Positions 50,327 to 58,424 of a stretch of DNA of 64,000 nt are shown here, piece by piece. A program made the translations under genes and the position numbers. A model generated the notes under the pieces. It was not told where the DNA came from. It made no database searches and worked only from the letters and a program-made list of their open reading frames with translations. This DNA comes from CAVYXA01 sp963846775 (GTDB taxonomy: Bacteria; Verrucomicrobiota; Verrucomicrobiia; Chthoniobacterales; UBA10450), in contig CAWJXB010000005.1 of the NCBI GenBank assembly GCA_963846775.1, positions 163,393 through 227,392 on the forward strand, in the 5' to 3' direction. The number at the start of each line of letters is the position of its first letter. The first letter of the stretch is position 1.

Positions 50327-52582
50327 ATGAATACATTTGCATCCCAGAATTGCTCACGCCGGCGGCTACCGGCTTTCGCTATCGTGATCAGGCTGGTCGC
50401 GGCAACATTGAACACGGCTGCCGCTGCGACCACTGGCGTCACTGTCGGACAAGGCGGGACCAACTACAACCCCAGCTCGGTCAGCATCCATGTAGGCGAT
50501 ACCGTTCAGTGGACCTGGGCTGGCAACAATCATAGCGCAACCTCCGGGACTCCAGGTAATCCGAATGGAATATTTGATTCGGGAATTCATAACAGCGGGT
50601 TCACCTATTCGTTTACATTCACAAGCGTCGGAACCTATCCTTATTATTGCAGAGTTCACGGAGCAATGATGACGGGGACGGTTACGGTCGCGGCCGCGAC
50701 ACCAACGCCCACCCCAACTCCAACACCAACGCCGACGGCTACTCCGACTCCCACACCAACACCGACGCCGACACCCACACCTTTCACGTCACATCCATTG
50801 CTCTTTCCACCTGTCACTACGGCTGCGGACGTGCCGATCGATATTCACGAGGCATGTGTGTCGATCCTGGATGGGCCATGTACATACATGTGGACCTACG
50901 GAGGAACATTTCCGGGTCTCACGATTCGCAGACCGACCGGGCAGACCACTCATGTCACTTTCACGAATAATCTGGATCCGATAGCTGGACCGTTGACCGT
51001 GCATCACCACGGAAACCACTCTGCTTCTATAGACGATGGTTACGTAACTGGAGCCGATTTCCTTATCGGGACAGGTGAATCGCGGACCTATACTTATGAA
51101 GGGACTGAGAATGGCCAGAATGAGCGTGGGAGAATGCAGTTCTACCACGACCATCGCCTGGACGAGACCGGTATGAATGTATGGATGGGACTCACTGGCC
51201 TATACATCATCGATGATCCAGCCGACCCGGCGACGCTTCCTTCCGGTGCCTACGATCTTCCCTTAGTCCTAGCCGATCGCCAATTCGACGAGCAGAATCA
51301 GATCCAATACTACTATGACCCATCGGGTGTTTTTGGTGACAAGATGCTGATTAATGGGGTCTACCAACCGTACCTCGATGTGGCCGATCGCAAGTATCGC
51401 CTGCGTATCCTCAATGGGTCTAATGCCCGCATCTATATCCTTACCCTTAGCACAGCCGATGCATTCACACAGGTCGGTACGGAGAGTGGTTTGCTGCCAG
51501 CTCCGGTGGTGCGGACCGCGATGCAAATCGGACCCGCGGAACGCTTGGACGTCGTGGTCGATTTCGCAGGGAAGCTGGGGCAGGAACTCTATTTGGTGGA
51601 TGCCTACAAGATGACGCCGTTGCTGAAATTCCGCGTGACACAGCACGTCACCGACACAAGTACCATCCCAGCGACCCTTCGCCCTTTACCCGACATCGGC
51701 GAACCGACGGTTACACGCAATTTTAGCTTTGACCAAACTGAGGGTCACTGGACGATCAATGGCTTGCAGTTTGATCCAAACCGGATCGACGCGCATCCAG
51801 TTTTGGGCACAACCGAAAGATGGGTCTTCACCAATCCTACGGAGACAACTCATATGGTGCACATCCACGATGTTGATCAACAGTGCCTTAGCCGTGACGG
51901 AGGCGGGTGTTATCCATATGAGACGATGAAAGAAACGTGGGCTTTGGGTCCGGGAGAGACGCTCGAGCTCAAAATGAAGTTCACTGATCACCTCGGCAAA
52001 TACATGTTCCACTGCCATATCCTGGAGCACGAAGACGACGGAATGATGTCGCAGTTCGAAGTAGTCGCGCCGGTCACGCCGACGCAGGTCGTTTCCAGAA
52101 AAATCCATGGCGCGGCCGGGACATTCGATATCGACCTTCCGCTCACTGGTTTCGCCGGAGTTGATTGCCGAAGTGGAGGCGCGAGCGGCAATTACCAAAT
52201 TGTTTTCACGTTCCCAACTCCGGTTACGTTTAGCGGTACGGCGCTTATCGGCACCGGATCTGTGAGTGCCACCGGCGGCAATGGCACTGCTGTGGTGACG
52301 GTCGATCTTACCGGCGTGACAAATGCCCAGCGGATCACGCTTCGGTTGCTCGGCGTGAACAATGGCACGGCGACAAATGATGTGTCCGTGCCGATGGGCG
52401 TGCTCCTTGGCGACACGAATTGGAACGGCGTCGTTAACGCCTCCGATGTGAGCCAGGTCAAGGCTCAAATCGGCCTGCCCATCACGAGTTCCAATTTTCG
52501 GACCGATGTGAACGTCAACGGCAGCATCAACGCGGCCGATACCGCCATCGTCAAGCAAAGCAGCGGCACGTCACTACCCTAG
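50327..52582 (+). CDS. Secreted cupredoxin-multicopper oxidase with dockerin-like C-terminus
   Basis: A 751-residue exported copper protein. Order: atypical N-terminal signal; plastocyanin-like domain (about 38-125) with type-1 copper ligands His in N-N-H-S and Y-Y-C-R-V-H-G-A-M-M; a Thr-Pro repeat linker (about 125-155); a multicopper oxidase with the four ligand blocks V-H-H-H-G, F-Y-H-D-H, H-M-V-H-I-H and F-H-C-H-I-L-E-H-E-D-D-G-M-M; then the module shared with two other window proteins (S-R-K-I-H-G-A-A-G-T-F-D ... two D-x-N-x-N-G loops). It would oxidise metal ions or phenolics outside the cell, with an electron-shuttle domain of its own. Confidence 0.9.
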   Translation: MNTFASQNCSRRRLPAFAIVIRLVAATLNTAAAATTGVTVGQGGTNYNPSSVSIHVGDTVQWTWAGNNHSATSGTPGNPNGIFDSGIHNSGFTYSFTFTSVGTYPYYCRVHGAMMTGTVTVAAATPTPTPTPTPTPTATPTPTPTPTPTPTPFTSHPLLFPPVTTAADVPIDIHEACVSILDGPCTYMWTYGGTFPGLTIRRPTGQTTHVTFTNNLDPIAGPLTVHHHGNHSASIDDGYVTGADFLIGTGESRTYTYEGTENGQNERGRMQFYHDHRLDETGMNVWMGLTGLYIIDDPADPATLPSGAYDLPLVLADRQFDEQNQIQYYYDPSGVFGDKMLINGVYQPYLDVADRKYRLRILNGSNARIYILTLSTADAFTQVGTESGLLPAPVVRTAMQIGPAERLDVVVDFAGKLGQELYLVDAYKMTPLLKFRVTQHVTDTSTIPATLRPLPDIGEPTVTRNFSFDQTEGHWTINGLQFDPNRIDAHPVLGTTERWVFTNPTETTHMVHIHDVDQQCLSRDGGGCYPYETMKETWALGPGETLELKMKFTDHLGKYMFHCHILEHEDDGMMSQFEVVAPVTPTQVVSRKIHGAAGTFDIDLPLTGFAGVDCRSGGASGNYQIVFTFPTPVTFSGTALIGTGSVSATGGNGTAVVTVDLTGVTNAQRITLRLLGVNNGTATNDVSVPMGVLLGDTNWNGVVNASDVSQVKAQIGLPITSSNFRTDVNVNGSINAADTAIVKQSSGTSLP

Positions 52583-52825
52583 CAACTGACTGACTGGGCA
52601 TTGGTGCGCCTCCCGCCGGGGTCGGCAAGCTCGGGTCGCGCCGTTAACCCTGGCGGCGCGAAATTGTGGAAATAATTGGCGCCCTCCCAGGATTAGCCCC
52701 AGGCGCAGATTGGGTGCGGCATCCGATTCACAAATAAGGGATGAGAAGCGCCTCGGCGTTGAAGGTTGTTTGCGATTCGAGGCATTCGCAAACTGGGCGC
52801 AACGCCGGCGCCTCTCAGGGCCAGA

Positions 52826-54463
52826 ATGAAACAGACATTTTTTTTTGATCGCTACTGCATCTGCACGGCGGCTAATGGTACGCCAGACGAAGTCAGCCGG
52901 AGCGGAGCGGCGATAAATTACAAGGCAATCGACACGCAATCGGGCGAGAACGTTGAGCTGCAATTAATTCCACTCGCGGTGATCGATGAGGCGAAGCGGA
53001 AACAATTTGAAGAACGCGCGCGCGTGGTGCAGAAGCTAAATCACATCAACATCGCGCGCGTGTTCGCGGTCGGCTTCGAGTCCGGATACCTGGGCTTGGT
53101 TTCCGAATATTTGCGGGGTGAAACAGCTGATGCATGGCTGGTTGCGCGCGGGCGGATGTCGCCGGACGCGGTGCTCCGGATCGGAATCCAAGTGCTCAGA
53201 GCGCTGGCGGCCGGCGCGTTCCATGGTTTGAGTCATCGCGCCATTCAGCCGTCGAACATCATGATTCTTCGCGCCGAAGCTGCCGATCTGGGCTGGCCTC
53301 TGATCAAGCTTTTGAATTTTGGAGTCGCGGCGTCAGAATTGCATAAGCAGAACAGCACCGAAGAATTTTCGCCATCACTTGGGCCGCAGTTCGGCAGCCC
53401 GGAGCAACTGCTTAATGGCACGCTCGATTTTCGTTCTGAGATTTATTCGCTCGGCGCAACGATGTCATTTCTTTTGACCAGGAACGTGCCGTTGCCACGC
53501 AACTGGGCAGCCATATACGGTGGGATGCGCACCGCACCGGAGCTTCGATATCTGCCACGTCCCATCGCGCGTTTGTTGCGGCGATTGTTACACGAGGACC
53601 CTGAGAAACGGCCGCAAGACCCCGTTGCTTTGGAAGAGGAGATGCAAAAGTGCCTGGCCAGGACCGGACGGCACGTCGGGTTTGGGCGCAGTTTCCTGAT
53701 GCCGGCGGCATCACTTGCTCAAGCGGACTTGGTCCGCTGGAGATCGCCCAAGTCGGCCGCGCTGCGGGGTGCATTCGCGGGAGCGACGCTCGTAACGGTT
53801 GCCGCTCTTAGCAGTGCGTTTTTATTGCCGCGTGTGGCTGCGATGTGGCATCACGACACAAAAACAAAGCCAATTGGAATTGTCGGCGACGTGAGCCAAC
53901 CAGAACCGGCGAAAGCGGCTCCGGCTGTCGCAGCGGAGTCTGCCCCAGCTGCGCCAACCACGAGTGTGGCGCCAACTTTAACGCTTTCGATTGCGCAGAA
54001 ACCAGATGTGGCGGATGCATCAGGGCAGAACGAACAATTTGGCCTGACTAATAATTCTCCGACAGAATCCAATCGCGGGGAATATTCCAGGCGGCGAGAG
54101 ACCGAGACCGTGTCGAGCGATTCTTCCTCGAGCAGCAGTGAACCCGTTACCAGGGAGAATGCGTCCCGCAGCAAGCGCGCTGATGTTTCATCGGCTGAGC
54201 AGAACGAAGGCGCTGGGCCGGTGGCACGCGCGCTTCCCGTGGAGAACGAGGAGGCGGACATAGATGCGAGTAGTAACGCTCATCCGCGCTTCATCGGTTT
54301 GTCACCGGACGGGCGAGCCATGCTGCGTTTGCCTTCGGGAGAAATCGTAACCGTTTCTCGGCGCTCTGGAAGCAACACCAGAACACGACATCTGCGCCGC
54401 CTCGCTCCAGTTGAATCGAATATCGACAATCCGCCCGACACTGACTCCAATTTTGATGAGTGA
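52826..54463 (+). CDS. Serine/threonine pseudokinase with transmembrane segment
   Basis: A 545-residue protein. Residues 10-280 have the bacterial Ser/Thr kinase fold (H-I-N-I-A-R-V-F-A-V-G-F, L-V-S-E-Y-L-R-G, R-S-E-I-Y-S-L-G-A-T). The catalytic residues are replaced: V-E-L-Q-L-I-P for the ATP-binding lysine, H-R-A-I-Q-P-S-N for H-R-D-x-K-P-x-N and L-N-F-G for D-F-G. One membrane segment follows (L-V-T-V-A-A-L-S-S-A-F-L-L-P), then a low-complexity Ala/Pro/Ser-rich extracytoplasmic region and a short conserved-looking end (L-S-P-D-G-R-A-M-L-R-L-P-S-G-E-I). A sensing or scaffold role is likelier than catalysis. ATG 52826 chosen. Confidence 0.82.
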   Translation: MKQTFFFDRYCICTAANGTPDEVSRSGAAINYKAIDTQSGENVELQLIPLAVIDEAKRKQFEERARVVQKLNHINIARVFAVGFESGYLGLVSEYLRGETADAWLVARGRMSPDAVLRIGIQVLRALAAGAFHGLSHRAIQPSNIMILRAEAADLGWPLIKLLNFGVAASELHKQNSTEEFSPSLGPQFGSPEQLLNGTLDFRSEIYSLGATMSFLLTRNVPLPRNWAAIYGGMRTAPELRYLPRPIARLLRRLLHEDPEKRPQDPVALEEEMQKCLARTGRHVGFGRSFLMPAASLAQADLVRWRSPKSAALRGAFAGATLVTVAALSSAFLLPRVAAMWHHDTKTKPIGIVGDVSQPEPAKAAPAVAAESAPAAPTTSVAPTLTLSIAQKPDVADASGQNEQFGLTNNSPTESNRGEYSRRRETETVSSDSSSSSSEPVTRENASRSKRADVSSAEQNEGAGPVARALPVENEEADIDASSNAHPRFIGLSPDGRAMLRLPSGEIVTVSRRSGSNTRTRHLRRLAPVESNIDNPPDTDSNFDE

Positions 54464-54464
54464 C

Positions 54465-55826
54465 TTATGGACTCGGAGTTGCAGTTGGAAAGGCAAATGT
54501 CGGTGTGGTTGAAGTGGCCGGCATGCTCGGAGATGTGGTGGCGGTTGGCGATGGCGACGGTGTGGGCGATGACTGAGGGACCGGTGTCGGGGTAGGCGTC
54601 GGCGTCGGCGATGGCGGAATGTTATTTTCCCAATGATGCAGCGGCACGCTCGCGCCGCCGATTTCATCGACCAGTTTTTGGCAACTGGCCTGTAGTTTGT
54701 TGTAATCGGGCGGACCCCATGGCGTGTCGGCCGTGCCGGGGAAAAGGAGATACGTCACCTTCAGGTCACTGACCGGTCGATTGTAAGGTGTGGCCGCCGG
54801 ATTGATTTCTTTTGCGATCCGCAACGAGGCTTCACCCACTCTGTCGTTAGGCCCGATATCACCGACGAGCGCCGGATAAATAGCATCGCCGAAGATGACC
54901 AGCGCGTAATCGCCGACCTTCGTTGCGCCGCGCCCGCGTGCGAACGACGCCGGGATCACGATGTAAGGATCGGCCGCGCCGATCAAAAAACTGAACTTCT
55001 TTAAGGTGAAGACCTCGGCGCGGAATTGGGCGATCGCGCCGCGCAATTCGCGTTTGCGTTCCGGTGTCGCGCCGGCCGAGGCATATTCATTCTCCGCCTG
55101 TTTCAATCGATCTTCGGTCCCCTGGAGATAGGGGTTCGGCGCCGTTGCTTTCTTCGGCCATTTGTAACTCGTAAACGGCTTAAAATTTGTCGGCGTGCCT
55201 GTGCCGGCTGGCATCCGATCACCGTCCGAGCCGTCAGCATCGACATCCATGTCGGCCTGGAACAGGATGGCCTTGCGCTGGCTTTGCGGATGCTGCAATT
55301 GCAGCACCGTCTGGCAATCAAAAAAATTGTGGCGCGAGAGCAACAGATCGAGCCGGGCGAGTTTATCTCGCAGGACGCGCAACTTCGTATCGTAAAGTTC
55401 GGAATACAGCGGCGAGACCGGATCGGGCGGCAGCATCGACGCCAGACCGGGCAAAAGCGCCGGCAGTCGCGCACTCACTTTTGCCAGCTCGTCAATCGTT
55501 CTGTTAGGCGACGGTAGCCGGGCCTCCAGCTTGAGATCGATCACGTAACTGTCGGGATCGTTTCGCTCGGTCGTCGCATTTGCGCCGGGCTTGGTTTCAA
55601 TCGCAGAATGCAGCGTGATCCCGTTGAACAATTTTCCCGTGTCGATCTTGCCCATAATCACCGGCGGTCGGGTCGGGCTGGGCTCGGGCGTCGGGGTCGC
55701 GGCAATTTCGGGCGTTTGATGAACCAGGAGCTCGAGTGAAATCCAGCTATAAAGGATAGCCGAAAAAAACGCTGCCGCGACCAGCAGTGCCAAAGTTCGC
55801 CACACTCTGACCGGACGTTTAGACAC
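54465..55826 (-). CDS. Exported GH75-like chitosanase candidate
   Basis: A 453-residue protein with a membrane anchor or signal (L-A-L-L-V-A-A-A-F-F-S-A-I-L-Y), a Pro/Thr linker, a central domain and a long Pro/Thr/Ser tail. The central domain recalls GH75 fungal-type chitosanases: A-I-L-F-Q-A-D-M-D-V-D-A-D-G-S-D-G-D with the acidic cluster, D-P-Y-I-V-I-P-A-S-F, and D-Y-A-L-V-I-F-G-D ... L-V-G-D-I-G-P-N-D-R-V-G-E-A-S. It would hydrolyse chitosan or a similar amino-sugar polymer outside the cell. Confidence in the family is moderate. It is convergent with the pseudokinase gene, separated by 1 bp. Confidence 0.6.
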   Translation of the reverse strand: MSKRPVRVWRTLALLVAAAFFSAILYSWISLELLVHQTPEIAATPTPEPSPTRPPVIMGKIDTGKLFNGITLHSAIETKPGANATTERNDPDSYVIDLKLEARLPSPNRTIDELAKVSARLPALLPGLASMLPPDPVSPLYSELYDTKLRVLRDKLARLDLLLSRHNFFDCQTVLQLQHPQSQRKAILFQADMDVDADGSDGDRMPAGTGTPTNFKPFTSYKWPKKATAPNPYLQGTEDRLKQAENEYASAGATPERKRELRGAIAQFRAEVFTLKKFSFLIGAADPYIVIPASFARGRGATKVGDYALVIFGDAIYPALVGDIGPNDRVGEASLRIAKEINPAATPYNRPVSDLKVTYLLFPGTADTPWGPPDYNKLQASCQKLVDEIGGASVPLHHWENNIPPSPTPTPTPTPVPQSSPTPSPSPTATTSPSMPATSTTPTFAFPTATPSP

Positions 55827-55835
55827 GCGCGCGGA

Positions 55836-56156
55836 TTATTTTCTAAACCAGGCGACGACGGCCACGACCAGACCGATCGCGCTCAAGATCGACATCATTC
55901 CGGCTGGCATCACTTTGCCACCGCGGATAAATTTTGGAATAAACTGGAGAGCGAGCAGAAGGGAGACCACCAGAACGACAATTAGCCCGGCGGCCCGATG
56001 TTCCGGAATCAACCAGGCACCGATGAGCAAAAGAATGCCTGTAATCGACCCGGCAATGATCGATGGCGTGCTTCCGGCTTTAACATAGCCAATAATGCCG
56101 CCGGCAATTGTGAGAACGCCGAAGATGAAGAAATAGATTTTCGCAGGAGTGAGCAT
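55836..56156 (-). CDS. TMEM14-type small membrane protein
   Basis: About 106 residues with four hydrophobic segments and glycines as in the TMEM14 family (I-Y-F-F-I-F-G-V-L-T-I-A-G-G-I-I-G-Y, I-I-A-G-S-I-T-G-I-L-L-L-I-G-A, L-L-L-A-L-Q-F). The ATG at 56156 is chosen because M-L-T-P-A-K-I-Y-F-F begins the first segment; a start 21 bases earlier is also open. Function unknown. It ends 9 bp before the GH75-like gene start on the same strand. Confidence 0.7.
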   Translation of the reverse strand: MLTPAKIYFFIFGVLTIAGGIIGYVKAGSTPSIIAGSITGILLLIGAWLIPEHRAAGLIVVLVVSLLLALQFIPKFIRGGKVMPAGMMSILSAIGLVVAVVAWFRK

Positions 56157-56262
56157 TAGGGGCAACCGGTACGCCAACGCCGGGGTGCTGTCCAGAGGAG
56201 GGACACCAGCCTGGGCTTGTTATCGTCTCGCCATGCCCGGGCGGAATCGTAGAATCGCGAAC

Positions 56263-56775
56263 ATGAATACCCTTTCTCATTTTGCGGAGATGTGGTTGGG
56301 CCTTGGCGTCGAACCGAAGGACCTGACGTTTGTTCAAATCTCATTGCGCGGCGTTATTGTGATCAATGCCGCTCTTCTCATGATTCGCCTCGGCAGCAAA
56401 CGATCGCTGTCGGAAAAAACCGTCTTCGACGTCGTGTTGATTGTGATTCTCGCCTCGGTGCTGGCTCGCCCCGTCAACGGCAACGCGCCTTTTTTCCCGA
56501 CGATCGGGTGTGGGTTCGTCCTGGTCTTGCTGCATCGACTTTTCGCCGCTATCGCGTGTCGCTCTCATTTGTTCGGCATCCTGATCAAAGGCGAGCCGCA
56601 CACCATTGTGCAGGACGGCCAAATTCATTGGGACACCATGCGCCGGTATCAAATCTCGAAGCACGATCTGGAAGAAGATCTCCGATTGAACGCGCACGCG
56701 GAAGATCTGGCCAAGATTCGCGTCGCCCGCATCGAACGCAGCGGTGACATCAGCTTTATTAAGAACGACGCCTAA
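56263..56775 (+). CDS. DUF421/YetF-type membrane protein
   Basis: A 170-residue protein of the DUF421 family: two or three N-terminal membrane segments (L-R-G-V-I-V-I-N-A-A-L-L-M-I-R-L, F-D-V-V-L-I-V-I-L-A-S-V-L-A), R-L-G-S-K-R-S-L and a soluble C-terminal domain with H-D-L-E-E-D-L-R and A-R-I-E-R-S-G-D-I-S-F-I-K. YetF relatives are tied to envelope homeostasis or stress in Bacillus, with unknown biochemistry. ATG 56263 chosen; a longer reading has no family match. Confidence 0.82.
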   Translation: MNTLSHFAEMWLGLGVEPKDLTFVQISLRGVIVINAALLMIRLGSKRSLSEKTVFDVVLIVILASVLARPVNGNAPFFPTIGCGFVLVLLHRLFAAIACRSHLFGILIKGEPHTIVQDGQIHWDTMRRYQISKHDLEEDLRLNAHAEDLAKIRVARIERSGDISFIKNDA

Positions 56776-56814
56776 CGATTCTTAGTCGTTCGTCATTAGG
56801 ATTTCGGCATTCTC

Positions 56815-57948
56815 CTAATACACATCCCGCATGTAGCGCTTGTCGCTCTTGAGTTTCTCGAGGTGTTCATTCGTTTGCTGCTCGGTCTTGCCGCCCTCCT
56901 TCTGAACAATTTCGCGCAGCGCAGCATCGACATCCTTTGCCATGCGTCGGGCATCGCCGCAGACGTAGAAATGCGCGCCGTCGCCTTCGAGCCATTTCCA
57001 AAGCTCCGCGGCGTTTTCGAGCATCTTGTGTTGAACATACGATTTGCCGGCCTGATCGCGCGACCAGGCGCAATCGAGCCGGGTGAGAAATCCGTTACGC
57101 GTCATTTCTTCAAATTCTTGGCGGTAAAAATAATTGCAGTGTTCGTGTTGCGAACCAAAAAAGAGCCAGTTCTTGCCTTTTGCACCGATGGCTTTGCGCT
57201 CCTGCAAAAAGGCGCGAAACGGCGCGACGCCCGTGCCGGGGCCGATCATGATGATCGGCCTGTTTGATTCCGTCGGCAGCCGGAACTTCGAAGTATTCGG
57301 AAAAACCGGAACCGGCGCGCTATCGGCTCGCTCGGCCAGAAACGTGGAGCAAACCCCTTTGCGCTTTCGGCCCCGGCTTTCGTAATGGACGATGTCGATC
57401 GTGAAATGGACTCGATTCGGATGCGCTTTCAGGCTCGAGGAAATGGAATACAGGCGCGGCATCAATTTCGCCAGCGTGTCGATCAACTCCTGCGGCGTCC
57501 ATTTGATCGATGGATGCTCGATTAAAAAGTCGACCACTTCCATGCCCCAAAGATACGTGTCGAGATCCTGCTTCCGTTCCGGCTTGAGCAGTTCGCTTAA
57601 CAGCGGCGCGCCGTTGACCGCGCGCTCGGCAATTCTTTTCAGAAACTTCGGTGTGGTCTGCGTGATTCGGCAATCGCGAAGGAGCGCTTCGCGCAGAGTG
57701 GTATCGCCGTTAGGACCTTTTACCGGCTCATCGCCCTTGGCACAGATCTTCTGGATGATCTCATCGATCAGCGCGGGATCGTTGGTTGGCCAGACCGTCA
57801 TCGAATCGCCGACTTCGTAATTCAAACCCCAGTTCGTGAGATCCAGCTCGAAATGGCGCGTATCTTTTTCCGAACCTCCGCCGCACAAACTGCGGTTTAC
57901 GGCCAGTTTCGCGGGAAATGGATTCGTCCGCGTGTAGGGGCCGGGCAT
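56815..57948 (-). CDS. CysJ-like ferredoxin/flavin reductase lacking the flavodoxin domain
   Basis: A 377-residue reductase of the sulfite reductase alpha/cytochrome P450 reductase group. FAD-binding motif R-L-Y-S-I-S-S-S, flavin/NADP motifs K-G-V-C-S-T-F-L and I-G-P-G-T-G-V-A-P-F-R, the NADPH segment F-F-G-S-Q-H-E-H and C-terminal D-K-R-Y-M-R-D-V-Y. The N-terminal FMN-flavodoxin domain is missing, so electrons must leave via another carrier. The adjacent ferredoxin gene (90 bp away, same strand) is the obvious partner, forming an NADPH-ferredoxin pair. Confidence 0.85.
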   Translation of the reverse strand: MPGPYTRTNPFPAKLAVNRSLCGGGSEKDTRHFELDLTNWGLNYEVGDSMTVWPTNDPALIDEIIQKICAKGDEPVKGPNGDTTLREALLRDCRITQTTPKFLKRIAERAVNGAPLLSELLKPERKQDLDTYLWGMEVVDFLIEHPSIKWTPQELIDTLAKLMPRLYSISSSLKAHPNRVHFTIDIVHYESRGRKRKGVCSTFLAERADSAPVPVFPNTSKFRLPTESNRPIIMIGPGTGVAPFRAFLQERKAIGAKGKNWLFFGSQHEHCNYFYRQEFEEMTRNGFLTRLDCAWSRDQAGKSYVQHKMLENAAELWKWLEGDGAHFYVCGDARRMAKDVDAALREIVQKEGGKTEQQTNEHLEKLKSDKRYMRDVY

Positions 57949-57950
57949 CG

Positions 57951-58030
57951 CTGTAGCGGCGCTCTATGAGCGTCGCAAACCAAGTTGAGCGTTCATAACA
58001 AATGGCGACGGTCACAAACCGTCGCTACAG
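57951..58030. repeat. Composite inverted repeat with CTGTAG/CTACAG ends
   Basis: Outer arms CTGTAGCG (57951-57958) and CGCTACAG (58023-58030); inner hairpin GCGACGGT-CACAA-ACCGTCGC (58005-58025). It fills the gap between the ferredoxin and reductase genes and belongs with the elements at 8935 and 42132. Confidence 0.7.
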
Positions 58031-58038
58031 AAAAGTGA

Positions 58039-58269
58039 TCAACCGTCGTTGCCGATGGCGAGCGTGGGACAAACCTCCATCCCGCGCTGCGCCGCGGCCG
58101 TTTCCGCCTCATTCTCCGGCTGTTTGAAAAAGTAAACCGCGGTTTCATCCTCGTTCGTCTTGAGCAAAGTCGGCGCTTCGTCCAGGCAAGTGCGACACAT
58201 CGTGCAGGTTACGTCCACGTACCAGGTGCCGGGAACATTTTGAGGTTGTTTGCTGTTTTTGTCCGCCAT
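58039..58269 (-). CDS. [4Fe-4S]-type ferredoxin
   Basis: A 76-residue acidic ferredoxin with cysteines in C-T-M-C-R-T-C and V-C-P-T-L-A-I, the C-x2-C-x2-C plus C-P arrangement of single-cluster ferredoxins. Low-potential one-electron carrier of the cytoplasm. The start at 58269 (M-A-D-K-N-S-K-Q) is preferred to an upstream ATG. The CysJ-like reductase is downstream on the same strand, so both probably make one electron-transfer unit. Confidence 0.85.
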   Translation of the reverse strand: MADKNSKQPQNVPGTWYVDVTCTMCRTCLDEAPTLLKTNEDETAVYFFKQPENEAETAAAQRGMEVCPTLAIGNDG

Positions 58270-58424
58270 GAGAATCCTTTTACGCAATCTTGCCGGGCGC
58301 GGCAACTCTCTTTTGCGGTGGAAAAAAGGATGAACTCCGCCACAGCGGCTTCAAAATGGCCGTGCCACGAAAGGTCACTCCGTTAGGCGTTTCGCTAAAA
58401 CGCCGGACAACATCATGTGAAGTC

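Noticed and set aside
50698..50787. Short tandem repeat that could be mistaken for a CRISPR or minisatellite
   Set aside because: It encodes the Thr-Pro linker of the copper oxidase in frame; there are no unique spacers.
51686..52558. 290-codon open frame antisense to the multicopper oxidase gene
   Set aside because: Overlaps copper-ligand blocks and the shared module on the sense strand; no protein-like features of its own.
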